The notes under the pieces: model-generated
The model's input: only the letters and a program-made list of their open reading frames with translations
The model's database searches: none
What the model was told of the DNA's origin: nothing
Shown here: piece after piece, positions 45,398 through 57,638 of the stretch
Layout of the letters: each line of letters starts with the position of its first letter
Numbering within the stretch: position 1 is the stretch's first letter
Made by a program: the position numbers and the translations under genes
NCBI GenBank assembly: GCA_032871835.1
Contig: CM065302.1
Span: 6,431,882 to 6,495,881, forward strand
Source of the DNA: Dipteronia dyeriana
Lineage: Eukaryota > Streptophyta > Magnoliopsida > Sapindales > Sapindaceae
DNA: 64,000 bases
Direction: 5' to 3'

Positions 45398-48300
45398 GTG
45401 CAACCACATGATGACCCCATGGTCATCACAGTACAAATTGCCAACTTCATGGTATACCGCGTGCTCGTCGACACAGGTAGTATTGTCGATGTTCTGTTCA
45501 AAGATACTTTGGAAAAGCTAAACTTGAAGCAATGGTGCTACAACAGTTGTACTACTCCATTATACGGTTTCACTGGGGACTCTATCACACCCGTATGATC
45601 AAAAATCCTACCAGTGATCATCGGAGCCACACCTCTTCAACAAAACATCATGGCCGACTTCGTAGTGGTGGTTACAACGTAATATTAGGGAGGCCATTCC
45701 TATCATCCCTGAAGGGGGTCATGTCTATTTACCATAATGTCCTGAAGTTTTCGGTAGGAGACAAGGTGGGAGAGGTTCGGGGTGATCAGCAAGCAGCTAG
45801 GAAATACTACGCAGTGTCGGCTAACTCAGCAGCTCTAGCTAAACAGCTCGCCCAAGTAACGACTATCCAAGGCGGGATGACCCCGGCACTAAACCTGGAA
45901 GACACGGGCTCCGCAGATTATCCCGAAGAAGGCCTTGTTGTGGCCGACATGGAAGAACAGATAAGGGAATGGGCCAGCGGCCACCCAGTCGACAAGTTAG
46001 AGGAGATTTCTGTTCGACTAACCGATCCCTCGAAGGTCGTCAAGATCGGAGCTACCTTTGAGCCAGGAATGAGAGAGGGCTTGATTAGGCTCCTCATTGA
46101 GTCCAACGATATTTTCACATGGAGTCATACGGAGATGCTGGGGATCCCGATGACATTAGCTGCTCATTTACTGGCGGTGGATCCGACTTTCAAGCCCGTC
46201 AAACAAAAAAGGTTCCACTTCAACAATGAAAGAAATTTGGCAGTTCAAGAAGAGGTTGATAAACTCACCCGGGCAGGCTTCATTCGAGAAGCCTGCTATC
46301 CCGAATGGCTCGCCAACATGGTCATGGTCATGAAGGTAAATGGGAAGTGGCACATGTGTGTGGACTACACCGACCTGAACTGGCATGCCCGAAGGACAGT
46401 TTTCCTCTACCAAAAAATTGATCAGTTGGTCGATTCCACCTCCGGGAACAAGCTCCTAAGCTTCATGGACTTGTTTTCTGGCTACAACCAGATTATGATG
46501 CATCCCGCAGACCAAGAAAAGATCAGCTTCATCACCGCGGAAGGCCTATATTGCTACAAGGTAATGTCTTTTGGGCTCAAAAATGCTAGAGCTACTTACC
46601 AGCGATTAGTTAACCGTTTGTTTAAGCCCAAAATTGGAAGGTCGATGGAGGTATATATCGATGATATGATCTCTAAGTCTTCGACCTCGGATGGGCACCT
46701 GGACGACCTTCGAAGGACCTTCATGATCCTAAGGAAAAACCAGATGAGGTTGAACCCTTCCAAATACGCTTTTGGTGTAAATACAGGAAAGTTTCTGGGC
46801 TTCATGGTCCATGAGAGAGGTATATAGGCTAACCCCAAAAAAAATCACGGTTATCCTGGACCTAGAATCCCCCGCATCCCTTAAACAGGTTCAAGCCTTG
46901 ACCGGTCAGGTAGCAGCGCTTAACAGGTTCATCTCTTGGTCTACCGATAAGTGCCTACCATTCTTTAAAGCTATCAAGCAGGGAAGAAACATGAAGTGGG
47001 ATCAGGAGAGCGAATAGGCTTTCCAAGCTTTGAAAAGATACCTAACAAGCCCTCCACTACTGGTCAAGCCAAATCCTGGAGAAGAGCTCCAAATATACTT
47101 GGCCGTTTCAAAAATCGCTGTAAGTGGGGGCCTAGGTCAATGAATGTTGGGATAGGATCCAGCGACCTATCTACTATATGAGTCACGCTCTAACCAAGCC
47201 CGAAAAGAACTATACTTTATTGGAAAAGCTCACTTATGCCTTGGTGACCTCGGCAAGGAAACTCCGTCCTTACTTTCATGCTCATTCAATAGCAGTGGTG
47301 ACGGACCAACCCCTCCGTCAATTCTTGCAAAGGCCGGATGTTTCTGGAAGGCTGGTTCTATGGGTCCTAGAGCTTACCCGTTCGATTTAAAATATAAGCC
47401 TATGACCAAGATAAAAGCTCAAGAACTAGCGGACTTTATGGCCGAACTTTCAGTACCTTCAGATCAGGCAACCCCTGCGGTAACAGATGTTACCCTTGAG
47501 AGGATTCCAGAAGCTGACAACTAGCCGGAGGGCTGCGAGTCATGGACTCTCTACACTAACGGAGCTTCCGGGCAGTCCGGGGGAGGAGCTGGCATAGTCC
47601 TCATCGACCCTGAAGGAACTGAGTACTGCCATTGTTTCTGGTTCGAATTTAAAGCCACTAACAATGAAGCGGAATACGAAGCCCTACTAGATGGGATTAA
47701 AGCTGCCATAGAGCTTGGGGTCGATTACCTGATCATCAAGAGCGACTCTTCACTCGTGGTCAACAAAGTTTCTAGGAATTATCAGGCCAAAGGGGATAAC
47801 ATGATCGCTTACCTTAAAATGGTACAACAGCTCAGGTCAAGATTTATGGGATTCAGAATCGAGCAGATACCTCGACAGCTAAATCATCGGGCTAACGTTC
47901 TAGCTAAGATAGCTGCCTATGGTGGCCAGACCATACCGCACGGAGTCCCTCTTCAAGTAATCATCCTACCTAGCACTACGACTGGTAAGGAAGCTTATAC
48001 CCTGAACCGACAACCATGCTGGATGGATCCAATAGCAGAATATCTACAGGAAGAAAAACTCTTCGGGGATCCTGACCAAGCTAGGAGAGTTAAAAGGCTC
48101 TCGGTCCGATATTGCATGGTGGATGGACATTTATATCGAAGGGGGAAATCCCTTCCCCTTCTCCGATGTCTACACCCGAAAGATGCCAAGTGGGCTTTGA
48201 GAGATGTTCATTCAGGGGAATGCGGGAACCATATAGGAGGAGAGGCCTTGACATATCAGGTTCTCCGTATGGGGTATTACTGGTCGACCATCCATCAAGA

Positions 48301-49254
48301 TGCTAAGAACTTGGTTCAAACCTACGAAGCGTGCCAGAAGGCCGTAAACTTGAGTTACCTCCCTCCAGAGTGTTTGTCGTCCCTTAGCTCACCATACCCC
48401 TTTGCTATGTGGGGGGTCGATTTGATTGGACTGCTTTCTACAGCTTCGGGACAGGCCAAGCATGCTATCGTAGCAATTGACTACTTCACAAGATGGGTTG
48501 AAGCCGGACCACTCTCCCTGATATCGGAAGAAAACACAACAATATTCATCAAAACCAATGTAGTTTGCATGTTCGGAACCCCTCTGGTCATCATAACCGA
48601 CCTCGAAAAACAGTTTGACAATGCCCTATTCAGAGATTTCTAGCAAGGTTTGGGAACCGACCTTCGTTTTGCTTCGGTAGGCCACCCTCAACTAATGGTC
48701 TGGTGGAAACCACGAACAAAACCATCAAGAAGTTGTTGAATAAAAATCTACAACAAAAGAAAGGCACATGGGTAGAGGAGCTTCCCGATGTCCTCTGGGC
48801 TTACCGCACTACAAGGAGAACAGCTATCGGTGAAACGCCCTACTCACTGGCCTTCAGGGTTAAAGCAGTCCTACCTATAGAGCACAAGTTGACCTCCTTT
48901 AGAGTCCAACGGTTTGAACCGGGAAGCATTTAAAACAAGCTCCAAGCTAGCTTAGACCTCCTAGAGGAAAAGTAAGATCGAATAGCTGAAAAGGTAGCAA
49001 TCTACCAAGACAGGATTGCCAGGTACTTCAACAAGAGGGTTAAAACCTGAAGCTTCAAAGAAGGGGATTTGGTCTTCTGAAAAGTGACGTTGAACACCAA
49101 GAAGAGGTCAGACGGGGACCTAGGGCCCAACTGGGAAGGACCCTACCTAATAAAAATGGTGATTCGTAATGAGCCATACAAGCTCTAGGATATGGATGGC
49201 CGACTCATCGACCATACTTGGAATGCGGATTACCTAAGGAAATTTTACACTTGA
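45398..49254 (+). pseudogene. Gypsy 1 pol: protease, RT, RNase H, archaeal-type RNase H, integrase
   Basis: Protease VYRVLVDTGSIVDVLF (DTG intact), then after a frameshift NVILGRPFLSSLKGVMSIYH. RT from about 45990: FIREACYPEWLANMVMV, HMCVDYTDLN, LLSFMDLFSGYNQIMM, YCYKVMSFGLKNARATYQRL and MEVYIDDMISKS (YIDD). First RNase H 46990-47390, frameshifted. Second RNase H: LYTNGASGQSGGGAGIV with the first catalytic Asp changed to Asn, then NNEAEYEALLDGI and IIKSDSSLVVNKV. Integrase: GECGNHIGGEALTYQVLRMG, a weakened zinc finger (YEACQK has one Cys), MWGVDLIGL, IITDLEKQF and, after a stop and frameshift, TNGLVETTNKTIKKLL. A C-terminal stretch (NWEGPYLIK, WNADYLRKFYT) ends at 49254. At least eight disruptions. 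Confidence 0.85.
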
Positions 49255-49439
49255 ATAGGGAACTTAAGAGCAAGCAACCTCCGACTAGCTTCTTTTATTT
49301 TTTTTTCTTCTTCTGACGGTATTGTACTCCATCTTCCATATCAATAAAGCTAGCCTTTTCCTGTTTACTCCTTCTTCAACTATGTCCTACAATGATTTGG
49401 GTATACATAGAAAGTTTTGACATTATCGCCTCAAGACCA

Positions 49440-50150
49440 GGGGTAAGCCGGGGAAGCCCCCTCGCTGCTCCTGATGCCTCGGTCAGGCACAACCCCCGCC
49501 AAGAAGGGTCTGAGTGTAAGAGCATAGTTGTCGTCCATATCTCGAGACCAGAAAATAGCTAGACAGCGCTCCTGATGCCTTGGTCGGGCTACTACCCCCA
49601 AAAAGGATCTGAGTGTAAGAGCATAGTTTCCATCCAGACCAGGAAATAGCTGGATAGCGCTCCCAACCCTCCTGATGCCTTGGTCGGACTACCACCCCTA
49701 AGAAGGATCTGAGTGTAAGAGCATAGTTGCCATCCAGATCTCAAGACCAGAAAATAGCTAGACAGCGCTCCTGATGCCTTGGTCGGGCTACCACCCCCAA
49801 GAAGGATCTGAGTGTAAGAGCATAGTTGCCATCCAGATCTCAAGACCAAAAAATAGCTAGACAGCGCTCCTGATGCCTTGGTAGGGCTACCACCCCCAAG
49901 AAGGATCTGAGTGTAAGAGCATAGTTGTCATCCAGATCTCAAGACCAGGAAATAGCTAGACAGCGCTCCTTATGCCTTGGTCGGGCTACCACCCTCAAGA
50001 AGGATCTGAGTGTAAGAGCATAGTTGCTATCCAGACTAGAAAATAGATAGACAGTGCTCCTGATGCCTTGGTCTGGCAACCCCCCCAAGAAGGAATCGAG
50101 CTTGGAAGCCCGGAAGCCCTCCTAATCCTGAACCTAAGAAGGGACTAAAC
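49440..50150 (+). repeat. About 99-bp tandem repeat in the Gypsy 1 pol-aORF interval
   Basis: About seven units with TGATGCC markers at 49474, 49572, 49675, 49772, 49871, 49969 and 50060, so periods of 91-103 bp. A typical unit includes GGATCTGAGTGTAAGAGCAT and CCTGATGCCTTGGTCGGGCT. Tandem repeats between pol and the 3' LTR are common in Tat-type elements. Frames on the minus strand at 49483-49849 are repeat artefacts. Confidence 0.9.
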
Positions 50151-50843
50151 AATTTTTCTCTTTTTAATGTTCTATTCGGGCTACAACCTACCAAAGGGGC
50201 TCAGGGATGGAGAGCTCGACTTACTTAAACTCTAAATGCTCCTGTGATTTTACTAGCCCTCCTTGATATAGGGTTACTTACTACAGCAAACCCATAATCA
50301 AACAAGGGGACTATCAGCTGAAGAAGTGGAGCTAGGAGTTTCATTGCTCGTTTTGATATGAAAGATGGACGATCAAGCAAGTTCATGGAAGCCAGAGTTT
50401 GATCTGGGATTGAAATTTTATTGTCAAGTAAGAGAGCCTATCCCCCAACAAGGCTACTACAAGCAAGGGGGGCCCAATCCCTATTTTTGGGCTACAAAAG
50501 AAAAATAATAAAAGGACAAACACAGTTGAAGATGGTATGCCCACCCCCTCTTCCGGGCATTCTAGATAGGTTACATAAGAAAGAATTTAAGCTCCTTCAT
50601 CTTTCCGAGGACCTCCAGCCTCCTCTTCCACAGGATGAACCTCGCCATCTGCTTCCATCCCCGGTCGCGGCTCTTCCTAGCCAACTGCATCAGCCGTCTC
50701 CTCCATCTCGTCCTACGGATCAACCCCTGCTGTTTTGGGTTCAGCGGGATCCTCTTCTATGATTTCATTGATCACCACCATAACTTCAGGCGGTATAGCT
50801 GCTTCGAGAAGGCTGGACACCGACTCAGGCACCTTCCCGCCTT

Positions 50844-53083
50844 CTATTGACTCCATTCCTTAGAGCAATACGGAGGAATCTCTGGCTTCAGAAAGGCCTC
50901 TTTCTGGCTCCTCGTTGTGAACCCCTTTTGAGGATTCACCGGGACCGGATGCTGGTAAGACTGGAATAGGAGGAGGCAGATTTGGCATCTCCAACTGCTT
51001 CTCAGCTCCCTCCCCGAAAGGACTAGTTCCATCAGTTTCAGGGTAAGACATCTCTGCAGCCCGCGACATGACCTTCGCTCTATCCTAACCGGCGATACTA
51101 GAAAGATCGAATGGGGGGGAAGAGCCTCTGTAACCTGATAGAAGGTATAGAAGTACCCCTCATAAAAAGAGGCTTCCACTTTGATTTGGAGCTGGGTAAC
51201 TCAAGCCTGTAAGTTTTGGTTTTCAACATCTAGGGCCTTCGCCTCTCCCCTCCAGTCATCCCGTTGGCTAGCCCGCCGCTTTGACCAGAGAGTCTCCTGA
51301 TCAAAAGCTCATTTCAGCCTCTCATGATCGCATTGAAGCTCAGCTAGTTGCATCTCCATTCCCTGTTGGCTGGAGGTCTTCTCTTGGACCAGGGTCTGAG
51401 CCGCGCTAGCAACCCCATGGCTCGCTCAGCTTCAGCCTCAGCCTTGGCTGCCCGATCATGGAGGAAGGCTACCAGATGCCCCATGGCCACCTAAAACTTG
51501 AAAGCCTGTAAAGGAAAATCATGTTAGAAAATGACAAGTCAAGTAGCCCAATGAAGAAGTAAGCGACATTTTACCTATGCTAAAAGGGCGGACCCTTTGG
51601 TTCTACGAACATCGTGGACATCCTAAAAACCTGCTGCCTAGACAAGATATGACAAATTGCTTCAAAACCTCATCCTGACCCATCGAGCTCGATATCTGGT
51701 AGGGGCGAGAAGGGGCGACCTCAGAAAAATCGGTATCGAGCTCCCCGGGAACCTCGACTACCCGAGACACAACCGTATCTGTAAAGAGGGGTAGCGGGAC
51801 TCGGAGGGGATCGTTTGGAGCAGTAATTTCTGAAGGAGGGGCAGGAACAGACTTATTGATGACTTGGGAAGCAAACCCTCATCGGTTTTAAGCCTTCACA
51901 GCCCGAGATGCCAGAAGAGCCATCTTGGACTTCACTTGGGAAGGAGAAGGGGAAGAAGCGAACGGGGCAGCTACCTTAGTGGTTGACCCCCCCCTTCTTC
52001 AGAACAGTCGGGAGAGCTCCCGGAGACGATCTAGAATGAGGATGAGGTATCCCAGCTTGTCGGGCTTTGCGAGAAGCTGAAGCAATAACAAATACTGTTA
52101 GAGAAAAGAATGAAGATCATCATATTTGAACCCTCAAATAAAAAAAAAAAGAAAAAAAAAAAGCAAGATAGATAGAGATACTTACGAGAGGTAGCACCGG
52201 ATATCCGCAGGTACCTGTTTACCCTACGGGGACCGAAGGGGTTGACGGTCGGAAACTTCAGATTCAAATAATTCCGAGCTAGGATGGTCTTCAGCACGAC
52301 TTCAGATTCATCGGGCAAGGAATCTCGACTCCAGGTGGGTTTGTCACTAAAGGCGATGGGAATCTTGAGCTCATTTCCGCCGATGAAGACGGAGCTCCCC
52401 TAGTCTCCACCCTCTAATACCCAGTCTTCTTTCCAAGCGGGGTCCTTCTTTGAAGCCCTGGGGATGATAAAATTGAGTCTATTCTTAGCCTTAGCATAGA
52501 ATTGGCCTCGTGAGACTCCTGCTAGGCTACCGATCTGGAAAAGAAAGGCGAGCTCCTCAGCACCGGGCTCCCTGGTTATGCCGCTCAGCTCGAATTTCTT
52601 CTTCCACAATACTAGAAAGCCGATTAGATGCCTTCAGAAGCCGGGCGTCAGTTGAAGCAGAGCCAGCTGAAGGGCATTGAGAGCCCGCCGTAGGGTGGGG
52701 TGGAGAGGAAGCCTCACCCAGCTCTCAAAAGTCGTGACATGGATAGGAAGCACGCCTTTAGGCGGGCTAAAAGCATCGTAGTTTCGATGGGGGACTGTTA
52801 GAGAAACGGTATCAGAAATATCATACTTGTCCCGTAGACGGCCGATCGACTGAGGATCGACAGTAGAGTAGGGGATGACCCTGGATTCGAAAGGAAGGAT
52901 TATCACTTCAGCCCTCCCGGCCGCATCTAATCTCTCCCTAACGTCAGAGTCTTCGTCGACTAAGTTCAGAGGGTTGTCAGGCCGGTTCAAAAAGCCAGAG
53001 CCGATAGAAGCGTTTCTGTAAGAATGATGGCGCTGGCGGAGGGGGGAAGATTCCTCGTCGCTTGAAATCCCTCGTACCCGCAT
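50844..53083 (-). pseudogene. Antisense ORF of Gypsy 1 (PF04195-like 'putative gypsy type transposon' protein), broken
   Basis: Starts MRVRGISSDEESSPLRQ at 53083. It reads SIGRLRDKYDISDTV, then WVRLPLHPTLRRALNALQLA and LLQLTPGF, and continues in nearby frames with FELSGITREPGAEELAFLF, RGQFYAKAKNRLNFIIPRA, DESEVVLKTILARNYLNL and FPTVNPFGPRRVNRYLRI. This succession (PLHP, ALNA.QL.P, then a Y-rich segment) matches the conserved domain carried by the extra antisense ORF of Tat-like elements, whose role is unknown. Toward 50844 the sequence becomes Glu/Ala/Pro-rich with a possible coiled coil (51200-51480). Several frameshifts and stops, and possible introns, prevent an exact model. Confidence 0.65.
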
Positions 53084-53267
53084 AAGAGGAGCTAGGTTAG
53101 GTCCCCAGAGCCCTCCACCAAGGCATCAACACTATCTGTGGAAGTCAACATTGATGGGAAAGAGAGGTGAGAGAGCAAGTGAAAGATTTTGGCAGAGAAA
53201 ACGGGGAAGAAGAAATTTGAAAGTTTGAGATTTGAGGAAGTATGAAGAAGGTGACGGTCAGACCGGG

Positions 53268-53277
53268 CTTAAATAGA
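53268..53277 (-). promoter_or_regulatory. TATA-like box upstream of the antisense ORF
   Basis: On the minus strand TCTATTTAAGCC, about 190 bp before the ATG at 53083. The interval is rich in CTT/TTC (CTTCTTCATACTTCC, TTTCTTCTTCCCCG), like a plant 5' leader. The box lies between the 3' LTR and the ORF, so antisense transcription would not need the LTR promoter. Confidence 0.45.
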
Positions 53278-53360
53278 GGTCTATGGGCGATATCCTCAGG
53301 AAGATCACCATGGTATTACAGCCGTTTTTCTTCGAATAACACTCAGTTTCAAATTCAAAA

Positions 53361-54586
53361 TGTTGGGGAATTAATGAGAAAATTTCGCTGTCATTAATTA
53401 TCTTTATGGCGAAAAACTTTCTTAATTAAACAAGGAATCTGACTCCAACCCCAACTCTACCACCGGTGTTCAAGTCAGAGGGGACTTCTGTCAATAGGGA
53501 AATTTGGCCAGGGGTCAAAGAGAAATTTTCCACCTTCAATCGACAATCATGAAGCCCGGCAAGAGCAGGGAAGGTCGGTTCGGCTTCAAAGTTACCAGAA
53601 GACAAGCTAGAAGCGACCGGGATGAGCCCCCATTGGAGTACTGGAGCCCGAGCTTCTCCAGGTCATCTATCAGGGAACCTCGGCTCAAAGGTCGAGCTCC
53701 ACAACCGCCCATAAATTCCAAGGGAAGTCTCCAAGCTTAAGGGACATTCGAAAGAAGCCAACCAACCTCTCTAGAAGCCCGCTGTCTTTTCTGGGCATGA
53801 GGGAAGAATCACGCCTTGATCTACACTACCTCAACTACCTCCCGGAGAGGTCTACAAGAGCACCTCAAGCCCCCACAGGTCAGGAAAAATCCAACTTAAG
53901 CTTCTAAGAACAGAGCCAAAGCATGGATCCACCTCGCTCTACGGGACAACGGGCAGCTGGCATGGTGACCTCCATGAAGATCGATGGCACGAATGCACAC
54001 TTGATCATCTCCACATGATATCTACATGCACGTCAAGAGTTTAAATTCAAATAAGGGAACCAACTTATCTTCATCAACGATGTCAGAGAATCCGAAAACA
54101 ATTCAAATTTAAATTACAAATCCCGCCCGATGAGGAGGGAACTGATTCATGAGATTACGGTAGAGTATTCGTAAACTAAAAACCTACTTGAACGATATAT
54201 ATATGTGAAGCCAAGCAAGGGGGAAAAAGATAGACAAAAAAGAACGAACGACAGAGACAGAAAATTATAAACAACAGACATACACATAGAAGAAGGGCCT
54301 AAATTCTGATTACAGAACACGGTCACCTTCATCTCCACTATTCGACAGGCACCAAGGTGCCACCACCCTACACCTCCGAGAGATTGTGAGTAGATAAGGT
54401 AGTTATTTGTATCTTAAAGCAATATATCAAATATAGAGCTCCCATTTACTGTTATTACCTCTCATCTCTCTCTAAAACAGGTCGGGAACCAACGGTACCG
54501 ACCCCGACCCCGACCACCGCTTTCGTGGTAGTGGTCTCGAGGGTGTTAACAGAAATTTCTCATCTCGAGTAAATTTCCCATCAACA
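53361..54586 (+). repeat. 3' LTR of Gypsy 1
   Basis: Begins TGTTGGGGAATTAATGAG and ends AAATTTCCCATCAACA, so TGTTG...CAACA inverted ends are perfect. Length 1226 bp. A TATA-like run (ATATATATATG) lies near 54195. The right flank begins AAAAT. The 5' LTR is missing, so identity to a partner cannot be measured. Confidence 0.85.
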
Positions 54587-56692
54587 AAAATGGCTTCAAC
54601 TAATAAAGGATGCATACTTTTCAAAATATATATACCGTAAAAAAAACATATATTTCAAAAAGAGACTACAAGAAAATACAAATAACCTACAATACAAGTG
54701 CACCACCTTTGCGTTTATGTGGTATCCTATGATGGCTCAGTAGCTCATAACAAAAAATTCATTCATTATCATATCTGAATCAATGGTGTCAAAATGTTTT
54801 ATTTCAATATATACCGCCATAAAAGCTTGCTAAAAACTCATATTTCATTTTATTATGAATTGTTATTTATAAATTCATGGTTTAAAATGCTTGCTATGTT
54901 ATGTTAATATAAACAACTTGACTTTAATATATGGTAGTGCATTTGATTTAGAGTTTGTAAGATTTTTGTGGCTTTTTTAAGTGGTTAATTTTGTTGAAGT
55001 CCACGAATTCCATAAATTCTATATAGGTTTTGTCAAAATTATATTTAGAGTTTGTTGAATTTATATGTAGAGATATATATAGAATTGAATGAATATTTAA
55101 TGATTTGTCTAAAAAAAATTATATCTGACTTTACATCAGTTAATAGTTTAAAATATATTATGAAATGAAATCCATTAGTAGGACAAAATTTGTTACAGAT
55201 ATCCATATTTATAAATCACATTTTAATATCCATCAAATTTTATCATTTAATTAATTTCTACCATGTCAATGATTTTTTTGAATATATCTAGATTTATTTG
55301 GACTTTTTAAAAATTGAATTGAATACAGTTAGATTTTAATAGAATTTTTAACAGTTTGGACAGAACGTAATCAAATTTTTATGGACTTTTTAAATTCTAA
55401 TAAACTCTAGATTTAATACACATCTAAATGTTTGCAATAGAAATTAAAATTAATTTATAAACTTGAGGGATATTATTAATTTCCCCTTGATTTTTGAATT
55501 ATCGTCGTTTTACCCCCTCGGTGTTCAAAATTCGTCATTCCCCCTGACGTTATTCAACCATTAAAAAAAGTAAAAAAAAAAGTGGGCTCACTGTTAATTA
55601 TTAAGGGCAGTTTAGTAATTGAATAAATAAATAATAAAAAAATAAATGAAAAAATTTAATGAAATAATTAATCAGTGAAATGATTAAAAAATAAAAAAGA
55701 ATTTTATTTAAAGAAAAGAAAAATAAATTTGAATGATTAAAGCATATCTGGATCTACGAATGGAGAAAATCAATGCCGAGTGTTGCACCGGAACCACTGT
55801 CATCGGATAAAACATAATTTGTGGGGACCATCTCAGCAGTTAGTAAAAAAAAAATCTTTTCCCATAATTTGGAGATTTCTCATTTTATTTTCATTTTTTA
55901 AAATAACTGAAAAATATATTTTAAAAAATAATCAAATAATTAAAATTTTCATCTTCCTTGTCCAAGGAAAAATGGTGAAAAATAAAATAAAATATTTAAT
56001 TTTCTACAAAAATAAAATCAACAAAATCAATAAAAGAAAATTTCTTTATCTTTTTCGTCCAACTTCTTATTCTCACACAGTTTCATTCAACAAATTACGA
56101 ACACAGTTATATAGCACAAACAATAAAACATTGTAAAAATCTCACAATCATCCAAGTATCTTCAACATTCCACTCAAATACGTCTCTGAACCATCGAACA
56201 TTACCCAGGTCATGGATCTACATTTAAAAAAAAACATCCACAATTTCCATACCATATCCTCCTCATCTTTATCAAATCCAACAAAAGAAAATTTCTCATT
56301 TCTCCATATCTATCCATCCACAGTAGAATAAACAACACAATCATTAAATACCAACCCTTCTCACTTTCATCAATTTTACAAAAAAAAAACAAATTGAAAA
56401 AAATATATATACCAGATGTGAAAATCCACCTCTAAACAAAATAAAAACAACTTACATGAAATCCATCAAAAAATACTCTCTAAACTCAAAAACAACCAAA
56501 ACCTGTAGAGCAATCCCAACCCAAAGCATAAACCAGTTGAGCAATCCCAACCCAAAGCATCAAATTTACATAAATTTGTTATAAAAAGAGTATTTTTTTT
56601 ACATCTAATTTTTTTTCCAATCCAATATATTTATACTAAATTTTACACCAAAAGAGTATTTTCAAAGAATATTCTTAATAAATCTTTAAATT
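54587..56692 (+). repeat. Dispersed repeat, copy 2 (empty-site copy)
   Basis: The counterpart of 11156-15500 without the MULE and LINE insertions. It is bounded on the left by the Gypsy 1 LTR and on the right by the Gypsy 2 LTR. It keeps two stretches of about 50 bp lost from copy 1 (55540-55595 and 55755-55810) and has a tandem duplicate of about 35 bp around 56510-56560 containing GAGCAATCCCAACCCAAAGC. Confidence 0.8.
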
Positions 56693-57591
56693 TGTCGTAT
56701 GTTAATTTTACCAAGCATACACGTCATTGACAGGAAGGAGAAAATTACCAGGTTGACGCCCAAATGGGCACTTAGGAAATATCCTACGAGGCATCATTAA
56801 AGAGAAGAAAGCCCGAGTAAACAAGTAGTATGGCAAGACCTACTCGGGATCAACTAAATTACTCAGAATCGATTAAAAGTACTCGGGATTAACCAAAAAG
56901 CATCTTCTACTCGGGCTTAAACGGCACTACTCGGGACCAACAAGTGTTATTCTTACACGGGATAAATGCGACCCGAACAAGAAACTTGGTGCTTAATTCA
57001 CACGGATTAAGTAATTAAATACGCGAAGATATCCATTAGGAAGAATCCCAAAGAGAACAGAATACTGAGCTAGAAGAATCCTCAATCAGGAAACAACTTG
57101 ATTTCGCTACAAAGACTATTCTTATAAGGAAACAAGTCCAAATAAAACTGCACTACTAGAATCTCACTCGATTTCCAAAAGAGACTCCGAAACAGGAAAG
57201 AAGACAAATCAACCTCAAGCAAGTAACCGAATCACAATTAAATGCAAAGATCCTGTATTACTTGTAAAAAGCAGATTATGGTTCTATAAACATATAAATA
57301 GACTCATAATCTCGTCCAGAAAATATATAAACAATATAGCATACACAACAGGCAACGGAAAAATACAGAGAGAAGAAAGAGAGATCGAGAGCTTGTAAAC
57401 ATCATATTTTCATAGTGGATTTTGGCTTGGTTGATTCTTCAACCACCCGTGGATGTTTCTCCTGTCATCGGTGTTTTACCACGTAAAACTTGTGTCTTTG
57501 TTACTCTCTCTGATCTCTTTCTCTTTGAATTAATAGCCGAAATCCAATCATTGTTGGCTTTTCTGATACAATCCAAAAATCGACGTCAACA
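56693..57591 (+). repeat. 5' LTR of Gypsy 2
   Basis: Begins TGTCGTATGTTAATTTTACC and ends AATCGACGTCAACA, giving about 899 bp with TG...CA ends. A TATA box, TATAAATA, is at 57293-57300. The next bases, TTGGCGCTAGAAGAAG (57593 on), fit a primer-binding site of the TGGCGC type used by plant Gypsy elements. The frame at 57422-57850 starts inside the LTR. Confidence 0.8.
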
Positions 57592-57638
57592 ATTGGCGCT
57601 AGAAGAAGTAGTCGAACCTCCAAACTTGTTAAAAGAAA

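Larger units (their letters stand above)
44672..54586 (+). mobile_element. Gypsy LTR retrotransposon 1 (Tat-like), 5'-truncated
   Basis: Contains the end of gag, protease, RT, two RNase H-type regions, integrase, a tandem repeat block, antisense coding sequence and a 3' LTR. The 5' LTR and most of gag are missing; the left border is a sharp junction with the importin array. The archaeal-type extra RNase H and the antisense ORF between pol and the 3' LTR point to the Tat lineage. Its right flank is the dispersed repeat copy 2, so the element had inserted there. Confidence 0.85.

Noticed and set aside
49483..49849. Repetitive minus-strand frames
   Set aside because: By-products of the 99-bp tandem repeat.
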